A stretch of 64,000 nucleotides of DNA. Origin: Euwallacea fornicatus. Lineage: Eukaryota; Arthropoda; Insecta; Coleoptera; Curculionidae. Shown here piece by piece: positions 46,622-59,024 of the stretch (positions within the stretch are counted from its first letter, which is position 1; each line of letters opens with the position of its first letter). The notes below the pieces were generated by a model. That model saw nothing but the letters and a program-made list of their open reading frames with translations. It ran no database searches and was not told where the DNA came from. The position numbers and the translations under genes are program-made. The stretch is taken from the NCBI RefSeq assembly GCF_040115645.1, contig NC_089571.1, positions 2,666,001-2,730,000 of the forward strand. The letters are read 5' to 3'.

Positions 46622-47439
46622 TAACTGATTTCCCACATTGGAGCTCGAAAAATATCAAAAACTCTATTGGGTATGTAGGACCCAACATTAGGTTTTTATT
46701 TGCTCAGTGATACTTGAATAATTGTAGTCACCATTAATTTTATGAAATACCCATCGTGTCAATAATAGTCATGAGGCTGCGAAAATTTGACATAAGTGGA
46801 ATATATCACATAGAATATATAACTAAAGAATTAAACAACAGATTCATACAAAAGTAATTGAAATAACAATAATTTGTTTAGAGAATGAACAAAAATCATT
46901 TCTTATTTTGTTTTTTGGAAATACATTGAAGAGATGTATAACTGAGTTAGATTACTAAGAGCTCGAACGAGATCCCTTGTTAAATTTTCGGTAGCACACA
47001 AGTACAGAACTTTTCTATAAATTAAAAATTTACAATGAATTAAATTGAACTAAAGTATGTAGAACATTAGTATGTTAAATATGTAAAAATTTATGAAAAT
47101 TCCTCGCCTCAATCGCTGAAGAAAGACGATTTTGAGAGAACGTAAGTTACGTCATAAATTTAAAAAACTGATTTGAGCTAAATGATTATCGTTTGATTAT
47201 TATACTTAATTTAACCTTTGATTTTTCGTTCAAGTGTCAAAAAGAAATTATAGGTGCAACCAAGTGTACGAGACATCGGTCACCACAATTCAGTTTTCAT
47301 TAAGACATTTTTTTATTTGCTTTTTTCTTAGTAGTAAGTTTTATATTTCATTCATTTGACTTCGAAAAAGTTATTCCAATGATTATTTTTATACTCGTTT
47401 GATGAAAAAACTTCATGAACATATCTTGATCAAAGTGAA
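46622..47439. other. AT-rich; no gene recognised
   Basis: This would be the upstream region of the candidate first exon. No TATA or initiator motif can be singled out in such AT-rich DNA. The 5' part of the Penelope-like element may start within its last 100 bp. Confidence 0.4.
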
Positions 47440-48700
47440 GTTCCAAAATTACAATTATAAACGTGATTTCATTCAAAATTTTCCATGGAAAAATAATTAA
47501 GCATGGAAAACAATTGGGACCCCGTTGTTGCCTCAGACTTTTGCTGATAATAATCACTTTGATATTGAAAATAAGTCGTTCTTACACAAAGCGTTAGTAA
47601 TTCCATGATAGTGTTTATGTTTAATTTAGAACGTGCTCAAAGATTGGCGTCATTTTCAAGTTTATTTTCGACAATTCAAAGTGTTTTATGAACTGGAACA
47701 TTTCTGGATAAACTAAGAATGTCAAAAGTTTTCAATGTGCGATTTGAATCTAAATTTAAAATATACAATTATTATTGATGAAAATAAATATTTAACTTCA
47801 TGCAAATATATTGATGACATTTTTTCAATATATGAGCCTGATAATTATAATTTGAACAACTTTCTCAATTATTTAAATTCAGAAACACCTAATATAATAT
47901 TTAGGATTGAGAAAGAACAAAACTTTTCTTCTTAGATCTTTTAATCAAAAAAGATTTACAAAAATTTGAAACAAATGTTTATGCAAAACCAAGTTCCACT
48001 AAGCCTAATTTAAAATATTACTCCAACCATCCAATAATGATAAAAAATATTACTGTAAAATGTTTATATGAGAACTGTCTATACAAAACTGATATGTAAT
48101 GAACAAAATTTGAATGTTAAAAAATATATATACAAATTATTTTATGAGATAAATAATTATCATAATAATTTTATAGACAAATTTTTTCATAATTTCCAGC
48201 AATCTATAATGCGGAAGAATTAAAATATGCCTATTACTAACCTAGATATACCGTGCACTGTAGATAAATCAGACTAAATTAAGTAATTAGGAAATAAATT
48301 CAATGTTAGAATAGTGTTTAAGACAGAAATCATAATACGTTAAAAATTATTTAAAAAAAAGAGATAAAAAAAGTCAGATATAATTTTTTTGAGATTATGA
48401 CTAATTTTGTATTACTATAACATTTAAATCATTAAAAACAAGAATTAAAGAACACAAAAACTACATTACAAATCGACAATCTCACAGATCAAATATATGC
48501 CAGCAGGGCTTTGATAATGGACACAGCATAAAATAAAATATCGTTGCCAAGGAACCATTACTAAAGCAATATAAATAGGAAAGAGTGCATATATTTTACT
48601 GAATAATACCAATGGAAACTTGTTTATCTATGTTTCCATAAGAGATCAGCCACGGACACATGAAAAGGAATTAAAAACTAACAAATATAACAGAGTAATT
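47440..48700 (+). mobile_element. Penelope-like retroelement relic (RT plus GIY-YIG)
   Basis: The plus strand at 47735-47935 encodes an open piece with CKYIDDIFSIYEPDNYN, the (Y/F)xDD catalytic motif of a reverse transcriptase. Next comes FLNYLNSETPNIIFRIEKEQN, in the style of Penelope-like elements ('FL..LN..HPNI.FT.E.E'). Next, with breaks, KFETNVYAKPSSTKPNLKYYSNHP near 47968-48030 matches the PLE 'VYRKPT.T...L...S.HP' block. At about 48440-48530 KTRIKEHKNYITNRQSHRSNIC followed by GFDNGHSIK matches the end of the PLE GIY-YIG endonuclease ('R..EH......SA...H....GH.I'). Upstream, around 47500-47560, a GTPLLP-like block may be the remains of the 'GSPLSP' motif. Stops and shifts throughout make it inactive. 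No terminal repeats were identified. Confidence 0.78.
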
Positions 48701-50539
48701 AAAACAAACTAAGAAAAGTGTTCACTCGAGTTCAGTTAAGGTTTAACAGACAATAATGAGACACTCCAATCGAACACCTACTGGTTTTAAGATGTTTCCT
48801 AAAAATAAAATAAAAAGGAAATAATTCGCTTTAAATGAGTAGAACGTATTAACAACAAGAATTGCGTTAATGAACAATTTTTCAGTAATATAAATTTAAT
48901 TTTTAATGATTATATACTTGGCAGATTTAGACACGACATTCTTCACTTTCAGTGTAATCGTGCATATTTCTGTAATTTTCCATTTATCTGTGGATATCTG
49001 ACCAGCGACCCTTGATACTGAACAAACTTTTTGCAAGAATTAGACTATTTTCCCTTTGCTTACAGTCACATACAAAGTGTAAAATGTTAATTCCGGCTCA
49101 TCTATTTGAATAAATCTATCAAATATAATGTGTGAATTATTATTTACTCTTAAGACCCGTCGATACACTTTCTTTAATGGACTTCAAAATACAGTAAGCG
49201 ACTTAAAAGCATCTATAAAGAATGGACTTTTTTAATTCAAGAAAAAAAGTTTTTCTCTTAAAATTACTTCAATCTAAATTGATTAGTTTTAATCATACTT
49301 ATATAATCATTTTACCTCCAGGAAGATAACGTCGTTAATAATATTTAAACAATCAATTTTGGATCGCTGCTCCTCCATTAGGTAAAAGACCTTAAATACC
49401 AATTAATTTTAACAATGTTTTCAAAACATTTGACACTTCAACTTTTACGCTTTAAAGCCTCTAAAGCGGCAAGAATTGAGCGAAACCTTTTTGCAACCAT
49501 AATTTTCAAATCTATAATAATTTATTTTTATAATATTAAAGAGATTTTGCTCATGCACACATATATCAATCCACTTTAACCACATCTTTAAGAGTAAGTA
49601 ATGCCGTTGAGAAATTCCTTAAGCACAGGAATCTGTAGTATCTTTAAACATTTGCAGCTTCGCTACGTATTCGTCAGACGAGATGAGTCTGACATGAGAA
49701 CGTGTATAAACACACATCATTATACAGTGCAATTTTTCACGAGAATGCTGATTTGTGAGAAGATACATTCCTTTTTCAGCAAGCCGATGCCGTCTAAGCA
49801 TTATGTAGAATCGCCTAAAGTTTTTTTTTTAATTCGGGGATGAGTTTAGGATAACCACAACAGCTAGTGTCCTTGTGGTAAGGATATGTTGTCATTGAGA
49901 ACAAGATTTTTGTCATATTGAACTAGCGAGTCCTATTGGATTTTTTTTCATCAAGAAAATCTTCCATAAGATACCCGGTCAGATGTTCTAGAGACCGGCT
50001 AGCTGGACATTTACCAAAGTGCCTATTGACCAAAAATTTCGGGATTCCTGTTAACACAACTTTTAAAGGCCCGGGACTATCCCTAAGGGATATAAACATT
50101 TGAGTCGAAGAGGGGTGTGTGGTAGTCATTAGCTGATTGCCCTCTTGTGCCCAATTGTTAGTTTCCTTTAGTTTTGCTCCTATTAATTTTTTTCCCTGGA
50201 AATTTGTTATGGCTTTTTTATTTTTCTCGTTATATTTTACGCTGTTCTGCTATGGAAAAGTGAGTTGTTTCACCTTCTTATCCGGTTCACTCCATCTGGT
50301 CATTTTCCTTCACCATTGCGGATATGGCTTCCCTACAGCGGTTCCATTTTGATTTACTCTCTTGAAAAATCCAATCCTGGAAAATACAATGTTCCGCGGT
50401 GTCGGAAACTCCGCAATGCGTAAAGTTTCTAAAACTTCCGTGATAACTAAGAGTCTAAAGTAGTAATTTTTTAACATCATTAGAAGTATTCCTCTGATAA
50501 TATTGAAACTGACACATTATGGGTTTGAAATGATGGAAT
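48701..50539. other. No gene recognised
   Basis: Mostly AT-rich. A less AT-rich region at 49600-50400 has open frames on both strands (for example 49601-49843 plus, 49923-50129 minus, 50137-50352 plus), including a palindromic GGGACTATCCCTAAGGGATA near 50072. I recognise no protein family and see no paired splice sites. It could be a decayed mobile element. Confidence 0.4.
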
Positions 50540-51265
50540 ATACAAGGTAATTCAAAATTGAATGTAAATATTTTAAGACAGTATTTCTGAGGTCAAAATA
50601 AGATTAATTCTTCTTATAAACCTGTATTTTGAAATGCACTCCCATGGAGCTGGAGTCATCAAATATTGATCGAAAAAAATCGACTTAGGCAAATTGCAAA
50701 CAAAGTTACCGATCGAATTTCATGAAAATATGCAAGCTTCTGTTTTTTAGGCGCTTTATTAATTTTTTGCCTCGAAAATTATATAAACCTAATTTCAGAA
50801 GGGTTAGAGGGAGTCTTCACTGTGCATAGCCCAAATTTTATTTTTCCATCGAGAACTTCTAAATTTAACTATCATCCAGTAGGTTATAAAAATCTAAAAT
50901 TTTTATGTGTTATGTTTTTTTCATATAATTAATCGCATGCAAGAAAATCGTTGTTGAACAAAATGGTAGCATTATCAAAATGACAAATAAAAAAAGTGTG
51001 GTGGTTTTCGACATCTGATATTTTTGCTCCTTTTCTTCTGAAATTAAGGTTACATGATTTTTTAAGCAAAAAATTAATAGAGTGCCTAAAAAACAAGGGG
51101 TTGCGAGTTTTTATGAAATTTTATCGGTAACTGTGATCATAATGTCACATAATTAATTTTTTCGCAGAACTTTCGATAAATTCGGCTGTAGAAAAAAAGA
51201 GTCTTATTTTGACCTCAAAAATATTCCCAGAAAATATTTACAATCAATTTTAAATTACCATGTAT
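50540..51265. mobile_element. Foldback element C
   Basis: Arms of about 230-260 bp (50541-50800 and 51035-51265) surround about 235 bp. Read inward, both have ACAaGGTAATT(c/t)AAAATTGA, TGTAAATATTTT, GAGGTCAAAATAAGA, later GTTACCGAT, AATTTCAT(g/a)AAAA, C(t)TGTTTTTTAGGC, (T)ATTAATTTTTTGC, TATA/TGTAA-CCT and TAATTTCAGAAG. The TTTTTTAGGCaCT and GGTCAAAATAAGA segments are virtually identical. There is no coding potential inside. Together with A, B, D and E this is one of a set of similarly organised but different hairpin elements. Confidence 0.82.
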
Positions 51266-54200
51266 AATTAATTAAACTTCTTCTAATAAGAAAATTATTG
51301 TGTTTTTCTTTTGAATTGGAAAATGTTGCATTTTGGAGAATATTCGCCATGGTAAATTGAATTCATTAAATTTGAACAAATTCTTAATCTCAAACTACAC
51401 CTTATGACCTTTTTTCTATAATTTCTCTGATATACTAGAATCATTTCGCGATATTTCCCAGTAAAACTTTGTACTGTATTTTCTGGATTTTTGTTTAGAA
51501 ACAACTGAATTTCTTATTGAGTCTTTTAGAGTCTCGACTAACTTCCATGAGCTTTGTCTAATCTGAGACCCAGTTGTTGATGAGTCGAAATACCTCTCTA
51601 TTAACATTGAGGAATGTCTAAATTAGATATAAATGATCTGAATAAACGAAAATGGTACATTTTGAAATATTAGCCCCCAATGTGCACCTGTGTTCATTTG
51701 AGAAATTACGGGGTTTCCATTCCACAATTCCTGGGATTACGTCAGGTAGAATGGGGTGGCAAACAGATATCTCTCCCTGATAGCTGTAAATGCATTCACA
51801 ATTACTACTTAAATAAAAATTTTCACGTGTTCTTTAACTTTTGGAAATCAATTACTTATTTAATCGCCACGTGGCGTAAACGAATTACATTAAATTTTGT
51901 TGAATTTTACTTTCAACTTCTTTTTTGAATAACTTCAAAGTTTTCTCCTTCAATATCTTCCTCCAGAAAACATATGCTATAAGAGCGTCATCCTCTGGGT
52001 GATTTTAAAATTCTCGTTATTCAATCACGAGGAGCTATGTGTACTCCACAAATTCAAAGTTTGAATAACTAGAAGTGAAGTTAGCGGTAAGTTGGCGAAA
52101 GAAATTGAACGCTCAAATGGAAATAAAAAGAGGATGTTGAACAACTCGTTAACACGTGTTTCTACTTATTGGCTTCATCCGGCATGTGCGCGTGCAAAAT
52201 AAATATACACATCAAAGGAAACTATGCATTTCCTAACTGATTATAGTGATTATTAAAAAGAAAACGTCAAGAATGCGTTGAAAATATGAGGCTTGTCTTG
52301 GATAAATTCATCTGTTAAGCTATTGTCAATCACATGTTAGATGGTAAATCGCAAATGGCTTAATAAACGCCCTACGTTTAAGACTCACCGCATACTGCGA
52401 GTTTTCGTTATGATTTTTAATGATTATTATTCTCTCTCTATTAACTCTATTGTCTCTGATGATTATCTGATTGTTAGAGCAAATTCGAAATAACAATGTA
52501 ACGTTATACGCAATGCAGTTCAAAGTGCCTCAATTATTACTATAAACCCAAATGTATACACGGTGCAAAAAACGAAATGCTAATATCTACTGCGTGATTT
52601 TTACGGCATGCCTGAAAGGGGTTTGTGCACGGCTAGATCCATTAATATCCATTAACGCTGTGTATTCGCTTTTTAATTCTGTCCCCTCATTTGAGGCGAT
52701 GTTTTTCCATTAGAGAGCCTTGCGCGAGCTCGCCTCGATTTACCTTCTAAAATAGGATTTCAAGGCAAAAATGTTCTCCAGTATGCTTTATTGAGAATAT
52801 GCAAAAGGTCAAAGGATGATGCTCCTTATTCTATGCAAAGATCTCTTGTGCCTCTTACGAATACGAGACGGATTGATGTGTTTAACAGAGCGATAAAATA
52901 AGTCGTTCCTTATTTGGATGCAAGGCCGACACTGCATAGAAGAACTGTAACAACATAAATGGTATCGAGAGATTGCTTCAAGTGCCTACCTGATTTAATT
53001 ACAAAATTTATTTATTTTTTTCTCATTGCTTATACAAACACCACATACTTCTTGCCGATAGCTTTCGTATTCCGATCGCCTTGAATCTTGACGTGAAACA
53101 TTCTCGAAAACTTCATTATAGACAATGTTCATCAATACTTCACATTCTCTTTGTTTATATATATATTTCCTACATTTGTGATATTTATCTGAATTTTTAA
53201 TACACGTTGTCCATTTATATAACATTTTCGTTTCATTTTTCCCATTTTAACATATTTTTTTAATTCTGTAGTAGCACACATTACTTCATATTATCTCATA
53301 TTTTGCAACAGTTTCTAGTATTCTCCTTCAGTTTCCGCAGATTTACAATAAACTATATTTTTCGGCTCACTTACATATACATTTTTCACACATAAAATAT
53401 TATAACACAAAAAAATAAAACTAAATTTACATATAGGATCATAATCATTATTGAGACGGTCCCCCTCTTTTTGACCCCCGTTTTTCTCTTCGAAGTAGTT
53501 CCATCATCCATTCTCTTTTTGAAATATTTATTTCAACATCTTATTTTTTTTGGCTCGCTGATTACTATACTACATAACTTACCATTATATACTGCCTCCA
53601 CCGCAGCTACCTCTAGCTCTCCTAACTCCTCTTCCTCCTCAACAATTTCGTTGTCAATCAAAGAGTCCATCATCATTTCGTCGCCGTTTTCGCACCTTTT
53701 TCCGTTCTCAATAATCATTATTCATTTAGTCTCTCATGTCTGAAGGTATGATAATCTTCACTTCCTACGCACCTATTTAACAACTTGTTGACAAAATAAT
53801 CATAAACGCTACGCCTGGTTCGTTAAGTTTAAACCGCTTAACTAGAGATCGCAATCATAACATCTGTTTGGCAGGTTGTAATTTAAATGATTGAATGAAT
53901 TAATGTACCAGAGTGAATTAAGACTGGTTTCATATCAATTTAGTTCAACAATTTTGGCTTTGGCTTCTTGACTGAGGAAAAATATGTTTTTAGCTAATAA
54001 CGTTGATGGTTTACTGAGAAATGCTTTTCTGAGCACGATTCAATCAGCTGGTATTCAAAGAAATACACATTGAACGTTCTATCAATTGATTAACTAAATA
54101 TTTGTGAAAACGCAAATCGCACCTTACCTGGAGAACGACCTTTATAGGCGTCAGGACTTCTAATAATATTTTAAACGTAAGTATTTGAGAGTTTGTATAT

Positions 54201-54689
54201 GAGATTTCTAATTTTTTTCTAATTTATTTTCTCATAGATCTAGTATTTAAATGTTGACATTAAACTAAACTGAAGAACACTTTCAATTACAGTAGTCTCT
54301 CATTCCTTGAAGAGTCACGTAAGTGTTTAATTTTTTTTGTGTTGAGTGAACATATTGAATTACAATGAAATGAATAAATAATCGAAATCTTTCGCACTTA
54401 CTCGCGTAAAATTTGTATTATAATGCTCTGATGTTCATTTCAAACTACGTAAATTAATAAAAATAATAAACCGGGACGAAATTAAACGATCACTTCAAAA
54501 TTTTCGGCTACTTTTACTTCGAGATATTATAAATTCACACATTCGATATCGTCATTTGTGGATTGTCAATTAAAATAAAAAATGTACATTAAACCCCAAT
54601 TTTTTCATTTATGTTCAAAGAATCAGACATGAAAAGCCAAAAATTGCAAAATCACTTTTTCGGAGCAAAACGGATGAAAGCTTTTAAAA
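51266..54689. other. AT-rich; no gene recognised
   Basis: Several open frames (51295-51504 and 51416-51607 minus, 51680-51928 plus, 52326-52523 minus, 52995-53225 minus) have no recognisable domains. The frames at 53471-53743 plus and 53533-53718 minus are complementary readings of a TCC/TCT-rich stretch that yields Ser-rich or Glu-rich low-complexity peptides. I regard them as artefacts. The block around 52560-52760 is less AT-rich but unassigned. Confidence 0.45.
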
Positions 54690-55181
54690 ATCAGTCGCTG
54701 ATGTTTGTTTCCCTAATATTTATGACAGCTTCCATTTTCCGGCACATTCCTATTATTAATTTTAAAATTTCTTCTTATGGTATGATGTTTTTAAGTAATC
54801 AAGATCGCAATTCCTCTAATGTTTGTGGTTGCCGTATTTTCCCCCGTCTTCCAGTCATGTCCCACATATGTTCTATTGGATTCGTATCAGGATTATCTTC
54901 CAGGCCATCTCATAGTTTAAATTGTAACTTCATGCAAATATTCTTGAACAACTCCAGCGACATGGAGTCATACATGAAACGAAACGCATCACTACAGATT
55001 CAAGGATATGTCTAATACACCTGGCAGCAGTTAGATAACCACGTTCAATCATCGCTAGTACCGCAGAGACGTTTAGATTGATGACACCCCAAACAATCGC
55101 GAAATCTTCACCAAAACTTATTTTCTTGGTAATTTTTAGTAGAAAATTGTAGGGTGCAAACAATTCGCCGGGCGTTTTCAA
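54690..55181 (-). pseudogene. Tc1-like transposase fragment
   Basis: Minus-strand coding remains of the C-terminal half of a Tc1-type transposase. From right to left: SFGEDFAIVWGVINLN near 55085-55130 (family '..S.MVWG.IS..G'), ERGYLTAARCIRHILESVV near 54990-55050 (family 'G.LTA.RYI..IL...V'), then a frame change. The conserved block LEDNPDTNPIEHMWDMTGRR lies near 54835-54900, with the 'DxNPIE..W' signature. QPQTLEEL follows, and the end IIGMCRKMEAVIN is near 54700-54745. The central QDNARPH block is missing or shifted. The DNA-binding N-terminus is absent upstream of 55181, so the copy is 5'-truncated. Confidence 0.8.
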
Positions 55182-58100
55182 AAAGAGAAAACTATGTTTA
55201 ACAATGATTTTTAATTTTCTCGATCAATTGTAGAAACAAACATATAACTTGTTTCGGTCGCCGATATCAAAAAGGAAAAAAAATGAAATTGTCAAAGAGA
55301 TCCTTTAAATTTGTCCAGGAGTATACATTTTGACCAAATTTAGAAATAGACCGTTTATTTATTGTACTCTAAATATAGCTCTCCAAGTCGAGTTACCACA
55401 ATTTACTATTAAGGTATTGATTATTTAATGAATTGAAATAATGTTTTAGAATCCATATAATTATACTAACGCGATAGAGGCTAGATCACTTATTAATTCA
55501 AATTAATAAGGCTGGTTCAATTTATTTATGAAATGTAAAATTTATTTATTTAACCGGTTACTCTGTTTCTAGTAGGTATACGGGGAGTCGGTATAATGTA
55601 AGGTATAGTTGGCAATAATAAAAGAAAAAGAATTTTAAAGTTACGCGCCTACAAAATTTATTCCTAGTATTATTGTAAATTTCAAGAACCTACAAGAATT
55701 GCTAACAAAATAAAAGAATCTTAAAAATGAAACGGAAAATTATGGGGCTCAAGTGGGCTTAAAAGGCTCAAACGGGATTTCTCGCTAAATCGACAATTCG
55801 CTTTAATTTAAAAAGCATCGTTAGTATTAATAGGACAAATGACACAATATAGGGCAAGCGGTGTAAAGCTATCAAAACTCAAAAAATCCTACGAGGGGTT
55901 CCATAATGTACCTGATACAATTTGATAGGGAAGCAGTATTCAAGAAATCGCTCTTCGCCCTTTTCAACTTACTTTGCTTTAATATACAATTATTTTTGTT
56001 GTACTTTTTATATTACTTTCTCCTGCAATTTATACACAGTTAAATTGTGCAAATCTAATATAAACAACATGAGTTGATTTTTTCGGAGCAATAGCTTAAC
56101 TTTATTAACCTGACAGACTGTAATTTGAAATTAACGGAGAAGTAAAATCAAATATTTATGAAGTAAACAATTTGTTGATCACTGGACTTTCAATTGCAAA
56201 ACTTTTAGGAAAAATTTAGCGACAAAATGTATTACAAAGGGCAAGTTTTGTGAGTGGACTAATTATGGGAAGACACGTGAAGCAAAAATAAAAGTTAATT
56301 CAAACCAGAGGAAAAATAAAGTAAGCACGTATAAAATAGCCTATAGCGGAACGGAAAGGTTGATTTTGAATCAGAGCATTGATTCCTTAAAAAAAAGAAA
56401 TGGGAACTAATGAACGCTATAAAGAAACTTGACACTGTAGATTTGTGACTATTGAATAATAATTAATGAATATGATAAATTTTCAGGTGAAAACAATAAT
56501 TATTTGCATAGTATTCAAATCAGAACATAAAATTTGTGAACATTTTTAATGTTCGTTTTATATACTGACCGAGAAAACTTAGGAAATAATTAATTTTTGC
56601 TTCTTAATGAAGGAAATATGAATGCCATTTCTATACTGTAACCAACATAAGGTCGTTTCCTACAAAAATCTTGAAAAATATTACATTATAAAACAAATAT
56701 ACAGTTTCTAATCATTCTTTTATTTCGAAGGGAAAGTTTCATCTCATTGTTTGATGTTTTTTATTTTTCAAGATCTATCCATCATAAATTTTAACATTAT
56801 GGCATTATATACCTTACAAAAACACACTTCATTAAAGCACGGTTTTTGGCGTTATCAATTATGCCATAAAGTATAGGAAGTGGATCAAAAGTTAGATGGT
56901 TCCCAGCATCCATTATATAGAAAATTCTATTTTCCCGAATTTAGACGTCTTTTGACTGGAAACTTGCAAATCGTTTTGAAGGGATATTTGAAAACTTTAA
57001 TTTAAAAAAAAAGTAAAGAAAGAGAAATATTACTATATAAAAGCTATACTATAGAAGTACTGGAAAAACTTAGTAAAATTTAATATTTAAAAACCAATTT
57101 GCAGGTTAGTTTACACAAATTTATAAATTTACAAAAACTACTGAGACGAGTACGCCTTTTTATTTAAAAAACCATACCGTAGAAGAACTGGTAATGAATG
57201 AGAATTTATAGGACCCCAAAAGAAAAAAATTAAACATCTCAACAAGTTGGAAGTATGCAGATTACTTTGCAGGGATGTTAAATTGTGTGTACGGGAAAAG
57301 TAGACACAGAAGATGTCATAGTACAGTTTTATATAAACAAACTGAAAAACACTAGGGCATAAAATGTACCCATCTTGGCAACTATTTATTTTGCCACCTT
57401 TTCGACATCTGAGGAATGCTACATTTTCCTTTTCAGCACAACGATATCCACTTCAATTACATTGAGGATTGATCGAATTTTAGCTGCCTCGCCGTTCAAA
57501 AATACATAATTTATTATACTAGGTACATTATAACATCCGCAGACCTATTTGGTAAAATATACACATAACACCGATTACGTCACAATAAAGTTGATTGATG
57601 AGAAATATCGGGGGCCGGTTTTGAACAGGTGTCCAATGATGCCGGTCCATATATCATGATTTATTTAATAAAGGTTGCCTTGAGCAGTATTATCAAGTCG
57701 TGCCCTTAGAGCATCATGTGACATTATTATACCAGTAAAACTTAATTCTCTGCATCCCTTTCATTCCGTTGCCATAGATGGTATGAGTAAAGAAAGTATT
57801 TAAAAAAACTCAATGCTCGGGTAAAGGTAGTGAAGAATGCATTAGACATACTCGGAGGCATTTTTCCCATAGCAGGTGTTTTTCATTTAAGGCAGATTCA
57901 CATATAAATCACTAAAGGTTTTTCCGATTAAAAAAAGACGACAAATATGGAGAGCTACAGGTCAGCTAACAGCTTTTTCCACCGAACTTTTCCCATCGAT
58001 CTTTCAACGTTTTCGTGACTATCCAACCAAGAATTCTATTTTTCTGTTCTGAGTTTCCAACATAAGAATGCGTATGCAACCTACGCATTTACCTACGATT

Positions 58101-58459
58101 ACGATTTATTTACAATGCTAAGCTCATGTTTATTGCAGAATAATTGTTTTGTTGTTTCGTTTTGCGTTTTCAAGTCGTTGACTGCAGAATAGATGGCCTT
58201 AAAAAATTTTTTGCTATCATACATGAAAATTATAGAGTCTTGGATCTTAAATATGCGCAGAGGCACTAAAACTGATTACAAATCTGCTATATAATCCATC
58301 CAATCGATTACTATACGAACACACACACATGACGAGAATAATTTAAACATTGCTACAAATTTAGGCAAAATGGAAAGGCAATTCTTACAACTAGAATATT
58401 ATAAATCCTCGTTATGTTCCAAAACTTTTTTCTTTAGATTCTATGATTAATATATGACA
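55182..58459. other. AT-rich; no gene recognised
   Basis: No open frame of note, no transposase blocks, no clear inverted repeats. A slightly GC-richer patch near 57595-57660 is unassigned. Confidence 0.45.
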
Positions 58460-59024
58460 TATACAGAGTGTAATAAATCATCATGCAGATGCGCTTATTT
58501 CAGAACATGGTAGTACTCTGTAAAGTAAGAAAAAAATGTTAATATACTTATGATTAAAATGCACAATTTTTAATATACATACAAGGTCACACAGTTCGAA
58601 TTTTTACTTATTTTTTGCTATTTTCTGTCGAATGTCTAAAGATAACTTAATGAACTTTCGTACCCCTAAGTTTTTTAAGAGCCTCTATAAGAAAATGTCA
58701 AAATATCCATATACAGGGTCTTATATTTTCCTGAGTAATCTGCTATTTTCTGTTTCTTACCTTTTTTTGGAACAACCCATATAACTTGTGATTTCACATT
58801 TCGAGTTCTTCATTACGTCAATTACTTGATCTCCTGCATTATTCTCATATCTTTCACTATTTACGAAAAATTTACACAAACAGCTATCGACTCTTGAAAA
58901 CATAAGATCCTGTATAGGAAAAATGGGTCTTTTTTAACTATGAATATATAAGTTTTTTTTTTCTTATTTTAGCGAGTACTACCACCCCTTGAAATATATG
59001 CATGATGATCTGTTACACCCTATA
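58460..59024. mobile_element. Foldback element D
   Basis: Arms of about 130-140 bp (58460-58600 and 58895-59024). Read inward both have aTACAG(a)GTGTAA-AgATCATCATGCA, TTTCA, TGGTAGTACTC, TAAA(g/a)TAAGAAAAAAA, CTTAT-ATT-ATA(g)TTAAAA, CCATTTTT-like A/T and ATACA-GgTC. A direct repeat of the inner arm end (ATACAGGGTCTTATATTTTCCTGAG) occurs at 58711, matching the inner right arm ATACAGGATCTTATGTTTTCAAGAG. The centre may therefore hold a second, nested inverted pair. No coding potential. Confidence 0.72.

Noticed and set aside
53471..53743. Ser-rich frame on plus and Glu-rich frame on minus strand
   Set aside because: Both are readings of a TCC/TCT-rich low-complexity stretch; no splice or start context.
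54611..55015. 134-codon plus-strand frame
   Set aside because: It is antisense to the Tc1-like transposase blocks on the minus strand.
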